Shown here: piece after piece, positions 32,624 through 42,881 of the stretch | How positions within the stretch are numbered: the stretch's first letter is position 1 | Layout of the letters: each line of letters opens with the position of its first letter | From: Rahnella aquatilis CIP 78.65 = ATCC 33071 | GTDB taxonomy: Bacteria; Pseudomonadota; Gammaproteobacteria; Enterobacterales; Enterobacteriaceae | Direction of reading: 5' to 3' | NCBI RefSeq assembly: GCF_000241955.1 | Contig: NC_016818.1 | Span: forward strand, 434,001-498,000 | Length of the DNA stretch: 64,000 nucleotides | Translations under genes and position numbers: made by a program | The notes under the pieces: generated by a model | What the model saw: the letters and a program-made list of their open reading frames with translations, nothing else | Database searches by the model: none | Told to the model about the DNA's origin: nothing

Positions 32624-33922
32624 ATGGCGTGGAATCAGCCCGGTAATAACGGACAGGACCGCGACCCCTGGGGCAGCAGCAATAATAACAGCGGCAACTC
32701 TGGTGGAAATTCTGGTGGGAATAACGACAACAAAGGCGGCCGCAATCAGGGGCCACCTGATCTGGATGATATCTTCCGTAAGCTCAGCAAAAAGCTGGGG
32801 GGCTTCGGTGGAAAGGGTTCAGGCAACAACAATAACAGCAACAATGGTGCGCCAACGGGTTCCGGTCACGGAATGAGTGGCAGCCGGATTGCCGGCATTG
32901 CGGTCGCCGCAGTGGTGGTTATCTGGGCGGCGACAGGTTTCTATACCATTAAAGAAGCCGAGCGTGGCGTTGTGACCCGTTTTGGTAAGTTCAGCCATCT
33001 GGTTGAGCCTGGCCTGAACTGGAAACCGACCTTTATCGATCAGGTTCGCGCCGTCAACGTCGAAGCGGTACGTGAGCTGGCCGCGTCTGGGGTAATGCTG
33101 ACGTCTGATGAAAACGTTGTGCGCGTTGAAATGAACGTGCAGTACCGCGTAACAGATCCTGAAGCCTATCTGTTCAGCGTCGCCAACCCTGACGACAGCC
33201 TGAGCCAGGCAACGGACAGCGCGTTGCGTGGCGTTATCGGCAAATACACGATGGACAAAATCCTGACTGAAGGCCGTACCACCGTGCGTAGCGATACTCA
33301 ACGTGTACTGGAAGAAACCATTCGTCCGTACAAAATGGGTATTACCATTCAGGACGTCAACTTCCAGACTGCGCGTCCGCCGGAAGAAGTGAAAGCTTCC
33401 TTCGATAACGCGATCGCCGCCCGTGAAAGAGAGCAACAGTCTATTCGTGAAGCAGAAGCTTACGCGAACCAGATTCAGCCTCTGGCAAACGGTGAAGCAC
33501 AGCGCTTACTGGAAGATGCTAAAGCCTATAAAGATCGTACGGTTCTGGAAGCACAGGGTGAAGTGGCCCGCTTCTCCAAACTGTTACCTGAATATAAAGC
33601 CGCGCCGGAAATTACCCGCGAGCGTCTGTATATCGAAACCATGGAAAAAGTCCTCAGCCACACGCGTAAAGTGCTGGTGAGTGATAAAGGTAATAACCTG
33701 ATGGTCTTGCCGCTGGATCAAATGCTGCGCGGAAATAATGCAGCGGCCAACGACACCAGCAAAAATGATGACACAGGTTTGTTGCCTTCCGTCCCTGGTT
33801 TAACCAGCAGTAACAGCAAAAGCAGTGCCGATAACAGCAGTTCCCGTTCGTCTGGCAGTGTCATGGACCAGCGCCGTGCAAATGCACAGCGTGACGATAC
33901 ACTTCGCGTAGGGAGAGAATAA
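32624..33922 (+). CDS. hflK: FtsH regulator HflK
   Basis: An SPFH-family inner-membrane protein that, with HflC, forms the large periplasmic assembly around FtsH and modulates its proteolysis. The 432-residue product has a Gly/Asn-rich cytoplasmic N-terminus (about 1-85) and a single transmembrane helix around IAGIAVAAVVVIWAATGFY. A band-7/SPFH domain and a long charged helix follow, ending in a Ser-rich tail. Two nucleotides separate it from hflC. Confidence 0.97.
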   Translation: MAWNQPGNNGQDRDPWGSSNNNSGNSGGNSGGNNDNKGGRNQGPPDLDDIFRKLSKKLGGFGGKGSGNNNNSNNGAPTGSGHGMSGSRIAGIAVAAVVVIWAATGFYTIKEAERGVVTRFGKFSHLVEPGLNWKPTFIDQVRAVNVEAVRELAASGVMLTSDENVVRVEMNVQYRVTDPEAYLFSVANPDDSLSQATDSALRGVIGKYTMDKILTEGRTTVRSDTQRVLEETIRPYKMGITIQDVNFQTARPPEEVKASFDNAIAAREREQQSIREAEAYANQIQPLANGEAQRLLEDAKAYKDRTVLEAQGEVARFSKLLPEYKAAPEITRERLYIETMEKVLSHTRKVLVSDKGNNLMVLPLDQMLRGNNAAANDTSKNDDTGLLPSVPGLTSSNSKSSADNSSSRSSGSVMDQRRANAQRDDTLRVGRE

Positions 33923-33924
33923 CA

Positions 33925-34923
33925 ATGCGTAAGTCATTTTTACTTATCGTCGTTGTGGTGCTGGTGGCGCTTTATGCTTCACTGTTTGTCGTTCAGGAAG
34001 GTCAGCGTGGTATCGTGCTGCGTTTTGGTAAAGTCCTGCGTGACAGCGATAACAAACCGCTGGTGTATGCGCCGGGTCTGCATTTTAAAGTTCCTTTCGT
34101 GGAATCCATTAAAATGCTCGACGCGCGTATCCAGACTATGGATAACCAGGCCGACCGCTTCGTCACCAGCGAGAAGAAAGACTTAATCGTCGATTCTTAC
34201 CTGAAATGGCGCATTAGTGATTTCAGCCGCTACTATCTGGCAACGGGCGGTGGTGATGTATCTCAGGCAGAGATACTGCTGAAACGTAAATTCAGTGACC
34301 GTCTGCGTTCGGAAATTGGTCGTCTTGATGTTAAAGACATCGTGACCGATTCCCGGGGCCGTCTGACGCTGGATGTTCGCGATGCACTGAACACCGGTAG
34401 CGTAGGCGATGAGCCTGAAGCGACCACTGAAGCCGATGATGCGATTGCCTCTGCAGCAAAACGTGTTGAGCAGGAAACCAAAGGCAAACAACCTGCGGTG
34501 AACCCGAACAGCATGGCGGCGTTGGGTATCGAAGTGGTGGATGTACGTCTGAAACAAATCAACTTGCCGGAAGAAGTGTCCAGCGCGATTTACGATCGTA
34601 TGCGTGCTGAACGTAATGCGGTGGCATTGCGTCACATCTCTCAGGGTAAAGAAGAGGCGACCAAGATTCAGGCTGCGGCGGATTACGAAAGAACCCGTAC
34701 AGTGGCTGAAGCAGAGCGTACTGCCCGTATCACCCGTGGTGAAGGGGATGCCGAAGCGGCGAAACTGTTTGCTGATGCCTTCAGCCAGGATCCTGACTTC
34801 TATGCATTCATCCGAAGCCTGCGTGCTTACGAGGCCAGCTTCAAGAGCGGTAACGACGTCATGGTATTAAGCCCTGACAGCGATTTCTTCCGCTTCATGA
34901 AGTCACCTGAAAAAAATAAATAA
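33925..34923 (+). CDS. hflC: FtsH regulator HflC
   Basis: The partner of HflK. The 332-residue product has an N-terminal transmembrane anchor (LLIVVVVLVALYASLFVV) and an SPFH domain beginning GQRGIVLRFGKVLRD. A coiled coil runs through KEEATKIQAAADYERTRTVA, and the conserved C-terminal YEASFKSGND follows. A terminator lies about 20 nt after its stop. Confidence 0.97.
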   Translation: MRKSFLLIVVVVLVALYASLFVVQEGQRGIVLRFGKVLRDSDNKPLVYAPGLHFKVPFVESIKMLDARIQTMDNQADRFVTSEKKDLIVDSYLKWRISDFSRYYLATGGGDVSQAEILLKRKFSDRLRSEIGRLDVKDIVTDSRGRLTLDVRDALNTGSVGDEPEATTEADDAIASAAKRVEQETKGKQPAVNPNSMAALGIEVVDVRLKQINLPEEVSSAIYDRMRAERNAVALRHISQGKEEATKIQAAADYERTRTVAEAERTARITRGEGDAEAAKLFADAFSQDPDFYAFIRSLRAYEASFKSGNDVMVLSPDSDFFRFMKSPEKNK

Positions 34924-34940
34924 TTGCTTCTGCAATTTCC

Positions 34941-34967
34941 AAAAGGCCCTCCTGGGGCCTTTTGTCT
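34941..34967 (+). terminator. Terminator after hflC
   Basis: The stem AAAAGGCCC/GGGCCTTTT with a short loop is followed by a T-rich stretch. It closes the hfq-hflXKC transcript, at least in part. Confidence 0.85.
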
Positions 34968-35017
34968 TTTCTGAAATCCTTCTTTTTGGGGAAGGGATGC
35001 AATGAGAACGATTCATC

Positions 35018-35218
35018 ATGAATGCGACAATCTGGCTGGCGCTGGCATTAGTTTTGGTGCTTGAAGGCCTGGGGCCGATGCTATATCCAAAAACATGGCG
35101 AAAAATGATCCTCTCGCTGGCGAATCTTCCGGACACGGTTTTACGCCGTTTTGGTGGGGGTCTTGTGGTCGCAGGCTTCGTAATTTACTACATGTTGCGT
35201 AGTCGTCTGGGTGGGTGA
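35018..35218 (+). CDS. yjeT: Small membrane protein YjeT (DUF2065)
   Basis: A 66-residue protein of unknown function with two hydrophobic segments. The first runs from IWLALALVLVLEGLGPML. A short basic loop (YPKTWRKM) precedes the second segment, GGLVVAGFVIYYML. The ATG at 35018 matches the E. coli length, though its Shine-Dalgarno sequence is modest. Its place between hflC and purA is conserved. Confidence 0.9.
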   Translation: MNATIWLALALVLVLEGLGPMLYPKTWRKMILSLANLPDTVLRRFGGGLVVAGFVIYYMLRSRLGG

Positions 35219-35281
35219 GGGTTTGTTACATCGGGCGTGTCACGTCTCGTTGAGACGGATAGCACGCAATTAAAATTTTTC

Positions 35282-35297
35282 CCGCAAACGTGTGCTA
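35282..35297 (+). promoter_or_regulatory. Candidate PurR operator upstream of purA
   Basis: CCGCAAACGTGTGCTA agrees with the PurR consensus (ANGCAANCGNTTNCNT) at 9 of 12 defined positions, including the central GCAAACG. It lies about 70 nt upstream of the purA start. PurR represses purA in E. coli. Confidence 0.5.
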
Positions 35298-35329
35298 AAA
35301 GTGCTGGAAAGCACAGAATGAGATGTTAG

Positions 35330-36661
<1,332 letters not shown>

Positions 36662-36691
36662 CAGCCAGAGCTGATTGCGTAAAAACGTCAT

Positions 36692-36720
36692 AACCGGGCA
36701 AAATTGCCCGGTTTATTTTT
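36692..36720 (+). terminator. Rho-independent terminator of purA
   Basis: The stem AACCGGGCA/TGCCCGGTT is followed by a TATTTTTTT run. Confidence 0.92.
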
Positions 36721-36888
36721 TTCTGAATCCCTTCGCTTGTTTACTTTTCATAAACCATCCACTATCTAAATGATTAGCTGCAAAGTTCGCGGCTGGTTTA
36801 TCATCAAAGTGTCATAATAAACAATCATCTTCACCCTGTTGTCATTGCTGACGTGGAAAGACCGGGTAATAGCTACCCAGAGGTAAGT

Positions 36889-37314
36889 GTGCAGTTAACG
36901 AGTTTTACTGATTATGGTTTGAGAGCGTTGATTTATATGGCTTCATTGCCGGACGATCAGATGACCAACATTTCGCAGGTCACCGAGGTTTACGGTGTAT
37001 CGCGCAACCACATGGTGAAAATCATTAATCAGCTGAGCCGTGCTGGTCTGGTCACTGCCGTTCGCGGAAAGAACGGAGGTATAAAACTGGGTAAGCCCGC
37101 AGAGACCATTCGCATTGGCGATGTGGTGCGCGAACTGGAACCTCTTTCGCTGGTCAATTGCGCCAGCGACTTTTGTCATATCACGCCTGCATGCCGGCTA
37201 AAACAAGTCCTGCACACTGCTGTAGAACATTTTCTTGATGAGCTGAATCAGTACACTCTGGCCGATATGGTCAAAGATAACTCAACGCTCTACAAATTAT
37301 TGCTTGTTGAATGA
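36889..37314 (+). CDS. nsrR: Nitric-oxide-sensing repressor NsrR
   Basis: An Rrf2-family transcription repressor with a NO-sensitive iron-sulfur cluster. The GTG at 36889 is chosen: AGAGG lies 5 nt upstream, and the product then begins [10 protein letters not shown] and has 141 residues as in E. coli. The winged helix is at about 1-70. The cluster cysteines are Cys91, Cys96 and Cys102 in [13 protein letters not shown] small hairpin (GGGTA-ATAGC-TACCC, 36864-36878) ends just before the ribosome site. It precedes rnr by 41 nt. A predicted operator lies upstream of ytfE at 49.9 kb. Confidence 0.95.
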   Translation: MQLTSFTDYGLRALIYMASLPDDQMTNISQVTEVYGVSRNHMVKIINQLSRAGLVTAVRGKNGGIKLGKPAETIRIGDVVRELEPLSLVNCASDFCHITPACRLKQVLHTAVEHFLDELNQYTLADMVKDNSTLYKLLLVE

Positions 37315-37355
37315 AAGACTTTCAACAAACTGCTGATGACAACGGAGGAACCGCT

Positions 37356-39854
37356 ATGTCACAAGATCCATTCCTGGAACGAGAAGCAGAAAAATACGAA
37401 TCACCCATTCCCAGCCGTGAATTTATTCTGGAACATCTCGCTAAACGGGAAACCCCAGCCAGCCGGGAAGAGATCGGTAACGAACTGAATCTGTCCGGAG
37501 AAGAAGCCCTGGAAGCTCTGCGTCGCCGTCTGCGCGCCATGGAGCGTGATGGCCAGTTAGTCTTTACCCGCCGTCAGTGCTACGCGCTGCCGGAGCGTCT
37601 GGACTTGCTGAAAGGCACGGTCATCGGTCATCGCGATGGTTACGGTTTCCTGCGTCTGGAAGGCGTAAAGAAAGACGATGTGTATCTTTCTGCTGAACAA
37701 ATGAAAATGTGCATCCACGGTGACGTGGTACTGGCACAGCCGGTCGGTACCGACCGTAAAGGCCGCCGTGAAGCGCGCATCGTGCGTGTGCTGGTGCCGA
37801 AAACCAGCCAGATTGTAGGCCGTTACTTTACCGATGCCGGTGCCGGTTTTGTGGTTCCCGACGACAGCCGTCTGAGCTTTGATATTCTGATCCCGGCCGA
37901 TGCCATTAACGGTGCGCGCATGGGATATATGGTGGTGGTCGAGCTGACACAGCGTCCGACCCGCCGCACCAAAGCGGTCGGTAAAATTGTTGAAGTGCTC
38001 GGCGATAAAATGGGTACCAGCATGGCGGTAGATATCGCTCTGCGTACCCATGAAATCCCACACGTCTGGCCGCCACAGGTTCTGAAACAGGTCGAAGACC
38101 TGAGTGAACAGGTGCCGGAAGAAGCGAAAAAAGGCCGCGTGGATTTACGCAGTCTGCCGCTGGTCACCATTGATGGTGAAGATGCCCGCGATTTCGATGA
38201 CGCCGTGTACTGTGAGAAAAAACGTGGCGGTGGCTGGCGCTTATGGGTGGCAATCGCCGACGTGAGCTATTACGTCCGTCACGGCACTGCGCTGGACGAT
38301 GAAGCCCGCAGCCGCGCGACGTCGGTGTATTTCCCGTCGCAGGTTGTACCGATGCTGCCGGAAGTGCTGTCTAATGGCCTGTGTTCCCTGAACCCGCAGG
38401 TAGACCGCCTGTGTATGGTCTGTGAGATGACTATCTCCGCGCAGGGTAAGCTGACCAGCTCCAAATTCTACGAAGCCGTGATGAGCTCTCACGCGCGTCT
38501 GACATACAACAAAGTCTGGCGCATCATCGAAGGTGATCCGGAACTGCGTGAGCAATATTCACCGCTGGTCAAGCATCTGCTTGAACTGCACACCATGTAC
38601 AAAGTATTGGATCAGGCGCGTGCAGAACGTGGTGGTATCGCGTTCGAAACCGAAGAAGCGAAATTCATCTTCAATGCTGAGCGCCGTATCGAACGTGTCG
38701 AACCGACGGTGCGTAACGATGCCCACAAACTGATCGAAGAGTGCATGATCATGGCGAACATTGCTGCCGCGCGTTTTGTTGAAAAACATAACGAACCGGC
38801 CCTGTTCCGCGTGCATGACCGTCCAAGCGATGACCATATCTCGGCGCTGAAAAGTGTGCTGGGTGAACTGGGTCTGGTGATGGGCGGCGGCATGAAACCT
38901 GAGCCGAAAGATTATGCTCAGATCATGGATGAACTGGCCGATCGTCCTGACCGCGAGATGCTGCAAACCATGCTGCTGCGTTCGATGAAACAGGCGATTT
39001 ACGATCCGGAAAACCGTGGCCACTTTGGTCTGGCATTGCCTTCTTACGGGCACTTTACGTCGCCAATCCGTCGTTATCCGGATCTGGCACTGCACCGTGC
39101 GATCAAGTATCTGCTGGCAAAAGAGCATGGCACGCTGAAAGATCGCTGGACGCCAACCGGCGGCTGGCACAGTGATTACGAAGACATGTTGCAACTCGGT
39201 GAGCATTGTTCGATGGCAGAACGCCGTGCGGATGAAGCCACCCGTAACGTCGCTGACTGGCTGAAGTGCGACTTCATGCAGGATCACGTGGGCGAAACCT
39301 TCACCGGCATTATCGCCAGTGTCACTGGCTTCGGCTTCTTCGTGCGCCTCAACGATCTGTTCATTGACGGTCTGGTGCACGTGTCATCGCTCGACAACGA
39401 TTATTACCGTTACGACAACATCGGCCAGCGTCTGGTGGGGGAATCCTCCGGCGCGGTTTATCGCCTGGGCGATACGGTAGAAATCCGCGTTGAAGCCGTG
39501 CACATGGACGAACGTAAAATCGATTTTGCGCTGGTTTCCAGCACCCGCAAAGCACGGGGTGAAGGCAAAACCGCACGTGACCGCGCGAAAAAAGGGGGCG
39601 AACGTACCATGCGTTCTGCCGCGCCAGCCAATGCGGGCCGTCGCCGTACTGCTAAGAAAAACGTGAACTTTGAGCCGGACAGTGCATTCCGCAAAGATGA
39701 CGCGAAAACGGCTAAACCGAAGAAAGAGAAAGCGGCCAGTGCTGTGGGTAAAGACGGTAAGCCGAAGAAAGTCAAAAAGCCTTCTGACAAAACCGCAAAA
39801 ATTGCGGCGGCCACCCGAGCCAAACGCGCGAAGAAAAAGCAGCCTGACAGCTAA
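37356..39854 (+). CDS. rnr: Ribonuclease R
   Basis: A processive 3'-to-5' exoribonuclease that degrades structured RNA and takes part in trans-translation and rRNA quality control. The ATG at 37356 follows GGAGGAA and gives 832 residues. An N-terminal helix-turn-helix and two cold-shock domains come first. The RNB catalytic domain (about 260-590) has [12 protein letters not shown]. An S1 domain (about 640-725, [12 protein letters not shown]) and a Lys/Arg-rich tail of about 100 residues follow. It is probably co-transcribed with nsrR. Confidence 0.97.
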   Translation: MSQDPFLEREAEKYESPIPSREFILEHLAKRETPASREEIGNELNLSGEEALEALRRRLRAMERDGQLVFTRRQCYALPERLDLLKGTVIGHRDGYGFLRLEGVKKDDVYLSAEQMKMCIHGDVVLAQPVGTDRKGRREARIVRVLVPKTSQIVGRYFTDAGAGFVVPDDSRLSFDILIPADAINGARMGYMVVVELTQRPTRRTKAVGKIVEVLGDKMGTSMAVDIALRTHEIPHVWPPQVLKQVEDLSEQVPEEAKKGRVDLRSLPLVTIDGEDARDFDDAVYCEKKRGGGWRLWVAIADVSYYVRHGTALDDEARSRATSVYFPSQVVPMLPEVLSNGLCSLNPQVDRLCMVCEMTISAQGKLTSSKFYEAVMSSHARLTYNKVWRIIEGDPELREQYSPLVKHLLELHTMYKVLDQARAERGGIAFETEEAKFIFNAERRIERVEPTVRNDAHKLIEECMIMANIAAARFVEKHNEPALFRVHDRPSDDHISALKSVLGELGLVMGGGMKPEPKDYAQIMDELADRPDREMLQTMLLRSMKQAIYDPENRGHFGLALPSYGHFTSPIRRYPDLALHRAIKYLLAKEHGTLKDRWTPTGGWHSDYEDMLQLGEHCSMAERRADEATRNVADWLKCDFMQDHVGETFTGIIASVTGFGFFVRLNDLFIDGLVHVSSLDNDYYRYDNIGQRLVGESSGAVYRLGDTVEIRVEAVHMDERKIDFALVSSTRKARGEGKTARDRAKKGGERTMRSAAPANAGRRRTAKKNVNFEPDSAFRKDDAKTAKPKKEKAASAVGKDGKPKKVKKPSDKTAKIAAATRAKRAKKKQPDS

Positions 39855-39862
39855 TCCTTTCT

Positions 39863-39927
39863 GACGATTCTTCTATGATAGAATCGTCTGTAACCTTACT
39901 AAATTGCGGACAGCTTGCTGTCCGCAA
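39863..39927 (+). promoter_or_regulatory. Two tandem hairpins between rnr and rlmB
   Basis: Hairpin one is GACGATTCT/AGAATCGTC (39863-39871 with 39880-39888, 8 nt loop). Hairpin two is a perfect 10 bp stem TTGCGGACAG/CTGTCCGCAA closed by a CTTG tetraloop (39904-39927). Neither has a convincing U-run. Hairpin two ends 20 nt before the rlmB ATG. They could be an mRNA processing or 3'-end stabilising element, or a leader structure for rlmB. Confidence 0.6.
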
Positions 39928-39946
39928 GTCTATTTTAAAGAGCATC

Positions 39947-40690
39947 ATGAGCGAAATTATCTACGGTATTCATTCCGTTAAAGCCTTACTCGACAACGAT
40001 CCGCAACGCTTTCTGGAGGTCTTTATCCTGAAAGGCCGTGACGATAAACGCCTGAAACCGCTGATCGACGAGCTGGAAGCCAGCGGTATCGTGATCCAGG
40101 TGGCGAGCCGCCAGTGGCTGGATGAGAAATCCGAAGGGGCTGTGCATCAGGGGATTATTGCGCGTGTACGCGAAGGCCGCCAGTATCAGGAAAATGACCT
40201 GCCTGCATTGCTGGAAAGTCTCGATTGTCCGTTCCTGCTGGTGCTGGATGGCGTAACGGATCCGCATAATCTGGGTGCCTGTCTGCGTACTGCGGATGCG
40301 GCCGGTGTCCACGCGGTAATTGTTCCGCGTGACCGTTCGGCGAAACTGAACGCCACCGCGAAAAAAGTCGCCAGTGGCGCCGCTGAAAACGTGCCACTGA
40401 TCAACGTGACCAATCTGGCGCGTACGTTGCGTGTATTGCAGGAACATAATGTCTGGATCGTCGGCACGGCGGGTGAAGCCGATCATGACCTGTTCCAGAG
40501 CAAAATGACCGGCCCGATGGCGCTGGTGATGGGTGCAGAAGGTGAAGGTATGCGCCGTCTGACCCGCGAACATTGCGACGAACTGATCAGCATCCCGATG
40601 GCGGGGAGCGTTTCTTCCCTGAACGTTTCCGTAGCCACCGGCGTTTGCCTGTTTGAAGCAGTACGTCAGCGCGGTCTGAAGAAGAGCTGA
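39947..40690 (+). CDS. rlmB: 23S rRNA Gm2251 2'-O-methyltransferase RlmB
   Basis: A SpoU-family (SPOUT) enzyme that methylates the ribose of G2251 in the 23S rRNA P loop. The ATG at 39947 gives 247 residues, beginning [15 protein letters not shown] as in E. coli. An N-terminal RNA-binding domain is followed by the knotted domain. Motif 1 is in [18 protein letters not shown], motif 2 in [13 protein letters not shown] and motif 3 in [17 protein letters not shown]. It lies 92 bp after rnr, a gap filled by two hairpins. Confidence 0.97.
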   Translation: MSEIIYGIHSVKALLDNDPQRFLEVFILKGRDDKRLKPLIDELEASGIVIQVASRQWLDEKSEGAVHQGIIARVREGRQYQENDLPALLESLDCPFLLVLDGVTDPHNLGACLRTADAAGVHAVIVPRDRSAKLNATAKKVASGAAENVPLINVTNLARTLRVLQEHNVWIVGTAGEADHDLFQSKMTGPMALVMGAEGEGMRRLTREHCDELISIPMAGSVSSLNVSVATGVCLFEAVRQRGLKKS

Positions 40691-40730
40691 TTGTCGTTTA
40701 TTGATCCGCTGCTTACATAATTCGCTGATT

Positions 40731-40756
40731 AAACGGGAGCCTCAGGGCTCCCGTTT
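40731..40756 (+). terminator. Terminator of rlmB
   Basis: A perfect 11 bp stem AAACGGGAGCC/GGCTCCCGTTT with a 4 nt TCAG loop. The following sequence is only moderately T-rich. Confidence 0.7.
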
Positions 40757-40842
40757 GCATTTGCGCGTTTGTGATCTGTCCGTCTGTTAATTCCCCGTTT
40801 TTTACCATACTTACGCCATATCTTTATGAAAGGGAGCAGGCG

Positions 40843-42474
40843 ATGGACTGGGAAACACACCGGGTTTTCAATCAACCCAAGCCGCTGAGCAACAGCAATT
40901 TATTTCTTTCGGATACGCCGCTGCGTGAAGCGGTTTCCCGTCAGCAGGCGGGATGGGATGCAGATGTGCTGGCGTCCCTCGGGCAACAGTTAGGCTCTGC
41001 GGAATCGCTGGAATTGGGCAGGCTGGCGAATACCAATCCGCCCGATCTTTTGCGTTATGACACCACCGGTGAACGTCTTGATGACGTGCGTTTCCATCCG
41101 GCGTGGCATCTGCTGATGCAGGGGCTGATCGCCAACCGTGTGCATAATTTACCGTGGCAGGAAGACGCGCGTATCGGTTCTGTGGTGGCGCGTGCGGCAC
41201 GTTTTATTCTTCATGGCCAGGTTGAAGCGGGGACGCTATGTCCGGTGACGATGACATTTGGCGCGATCCCGCTGCTGCAAAAATATCTTCCGCCGGAATT
41301 CAGTGGCTGGATGAAACCGCTGTTATCTGACCGTTATGATCCGCATCTGCAATCCGGCGATCAGAAGAAAGGCGTGCTGATCGGCATGGGCATGACGGAA
41401 AAACAGGGCGGCTCCGACGTGCTCAGTAACACCACGCGGGCGACAGCGCTGGAAGGCCGCGGTAGCGGAAAGCCTTATCATCTGGTCGGCCATAAATGGT
41501 TTTTCTCCGTGCCGCAAAGCGATGCACATCTGGTGCTGGCGCAGGCCGACGGCGGCCTTTCCTGCTTCTTTCTGCCGCGCGTATTGCCAGACGGCACGCG
41601 CAATGCCATCCGTATAGAGCGGCTGAAGGACAAACTGGGTAACCGCTCGAACGCCAGCAGTGAAGTCGAGTTTCAAAACGCCACAGCCTGGTTGCTGGGC
41701 GAGGAAGGCGAGGGTGTTCGTCATATCCTGAAAATGGGCGGCCACACACGGTTTGACTGCGCGCTGGGCAGCCATGCCATGATGCGCCGGGCGTTGTCGG
41801 TTGCACTTTACCACGCGTTTCAGAGACAGGTGTTTGGCAAGCCATTAACCGAACAGCCAATGATGCGTCAGACCCTCAGCCGGATGGCGTTACATCTTGA
41901 AGGGCAGACGATGCTGCTGATGCGTCTGGCTGCCGCTTGCGGCGCACGGGATAATCCGGCGGAACAATTGTTATGCCGCCTGCTGACGCCTGCTGCCAAG
42001 TTTGAAGTGTGCCGTCAGGGGATGCCGTTTGTGGCAGAGGCGATGGAAGTGCTGGGCGGTATTGGCTATTGCGAAGACAGTGAATTGCCACGTTTGTACC
42101 GCGAAATGCCGGTCAACAGCATCTGGGAGGGCTCAGGGAATGTGATGTGTCTGGATGTGCTGCGTACGCTCAAAAAACTGCCTGCCAGTGCGGACATGGT
42201 ACAGCAGATTTTGCATCAGGCGCGCGGACAAAATCGTGTCTTTGACCGGGCGTCACGCCAGTTTTTACAACGGCTGCGTACACCGGAAGAAGCGCAGGGG
42301 CGCTGGCTGACCGGCCAGCTATGTCACCTGCTGACAGCGGCGCAAATGCTGGAGTTTGCCTCGCCACCGGTGGCAGATGCGTGGTGCCGCATGGTGCTTG
42401 ATCCGCGCGGCGAAACGCTGTTGCCGGAACGGTTATGTCAGTTGTTACTTAACCGCGCGATTGGGGCTGAATAA
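40843..42474 (+). CDS. aidB: Acyl-CoA-dehydrogenase-like protein AidB
   Basis: A flavoprotein of the E. coli adaptive response to alkylating agents that binds DNA and protects against nitrosoguanidine-type mutagens. The ATG at 40843 follows AAGGGAG and gives 543 residues, beginning MDWETHRVFNQP as the E. coli protein does. Acyl-CoA-dehydrogenase blocks are visible, such as GMGMTEKQGGSDV and EAMEVLGGIGYCE. No Ada box was identified. It ends exactly where convergent bsmA ends. Confidence 0.95.
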   Translation: MDWETHRVFNQPKPLSNSNLFLSDTPLREAVSRQQAGWDADVLASLGQQLGSAESLELGRLANTNPPDLLRYDTTGERLDDVRFHPAWHLLMQGLIANRVHNLPWQEDARIGSVVARAARFILHGQVEAGTLCPVTMTFGAIPLLQKYLPPEFSGWMKPLLSDRYDPHLQSGDQKKGVLIGMGMTEKQGGSDVLSNTTRATALEGRGSGKPYHLVGHKWFFSVPQSDAHLVLAQADGGLSCFFLPRVLPDGTRNAIRIERLKDKLGNRSNASSEVEFQNATAWLLGEEGEGVRHILKMGGHTRFDCALGSHAMMRRALSVALYHAFQRQVFGKPLTEQPMMRQTLSRMALHLEGQTMLLMRLAAACGARDNPAEQLLCRLLTPAAKFEVCRQGMPFVAEAMEVLGGIGYCEDSELPRLYREMPVNSIWEGSGNVMCLDVLRTLKKLPASADMVQQILHQARGQNRVFDRASRQFLQRLRTPEEAQGRWLTGQLCHLLTAAQMLEFASPPVADAWCRMVLDPRGETLLPERLCQLLLNRAIGAE

Positions 42475-42786
42475 TCAGCGGTAAAGTGTAGCCTGGGAAT
42501 ACCAGCGGCCGGGAATGATGGTTTCGCTGTTAAACATGATCACGTAGTAATGAGCACCTGCAGCATCGGCGCGGCGCTGGATTTCGGCTTCGGCATCCAT
42601 CGGGCTGCCAATCACATCGACCGTGATACTGCCAATTTTGGTCAGGGTGGAGGTCTGCGCGCGGGTAATTTCCTGCGCTTTGTCCGTCGCAGCAGGCGGT
42701 GCAACCGGCGTGGTTTGCATCAGATTACTGCAACCGCTAAGCGCCGCCAGTACAAGCAGCAGGGCGGGGATTCGGAGGGATTTCAT
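42475..42786 (-). CDS. bsmA: Biofilm peroxide-resistance lipoprotein BsmA (YjfO)
   Basis: A DUF1471-family small lipoprotein. The E. coli homologue affects biofilm maturation and resistance to peroxide and acid. The 103-residue product has lipobox LSGC (Cys19), a short linker and the family domain with IGSITVDVIGSP, HYYVIM and GRWYSQATLYR. Its stop codon directly adjoins that of aidB, with no terminator between. Upstream lies a strong inverted repeat with a sigma-S-type -10 in its loop. Confidence 0.9.
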   Translation of the reverse strand: MKSLRIPALLLVLAALSGCSNLMQTTPVAPPAATDKAQEITRAQTSTLTKIGSITVDVIGSPMDAEAEIQRRADAAGAHYYVIMFNSETIIPGRWYSQATLYR

Positions 42787-42794
42787 CGTGATAT

Positions 42795-42835
42795 CCGGTT
42801 AAAGGGCGATACTATGAGTGTAGCCCTTTAACCGG
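42795..42835 (-). promoter_or_regulatory. 13 bp inverted repeat at the bsmA start, with -10-like loop
   Basis: A perfect 13 bp stem (CCGGTTAAAGGGC at 42795-42807, GCCCTTTAACCGG at 42823-42835) encloses 15 nt. The minus-strand loop region contains GCTACACT (42817-42824), an RpoS-type extended -10. The hairpin ends 8 nt before the bsmA ATG, where a ribosome site would be. It may be a MscR-independent regulatory hairpin, an operator, or a terminator of the upstream chemoreceptor gene lacking a U-run. Confidence 0.6.
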
Positions 42836-42881
42836 TCTGCTGGCGAGTCTGCGCGGCGTTTATTGCCGCGCGAACCGCATT

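Noticed and set aside
38559..39380. A 273-codon open frame antisense to rnr
   Set aside because: No homology is recognisable, and it is fully embedded in the RNB domain coding region.
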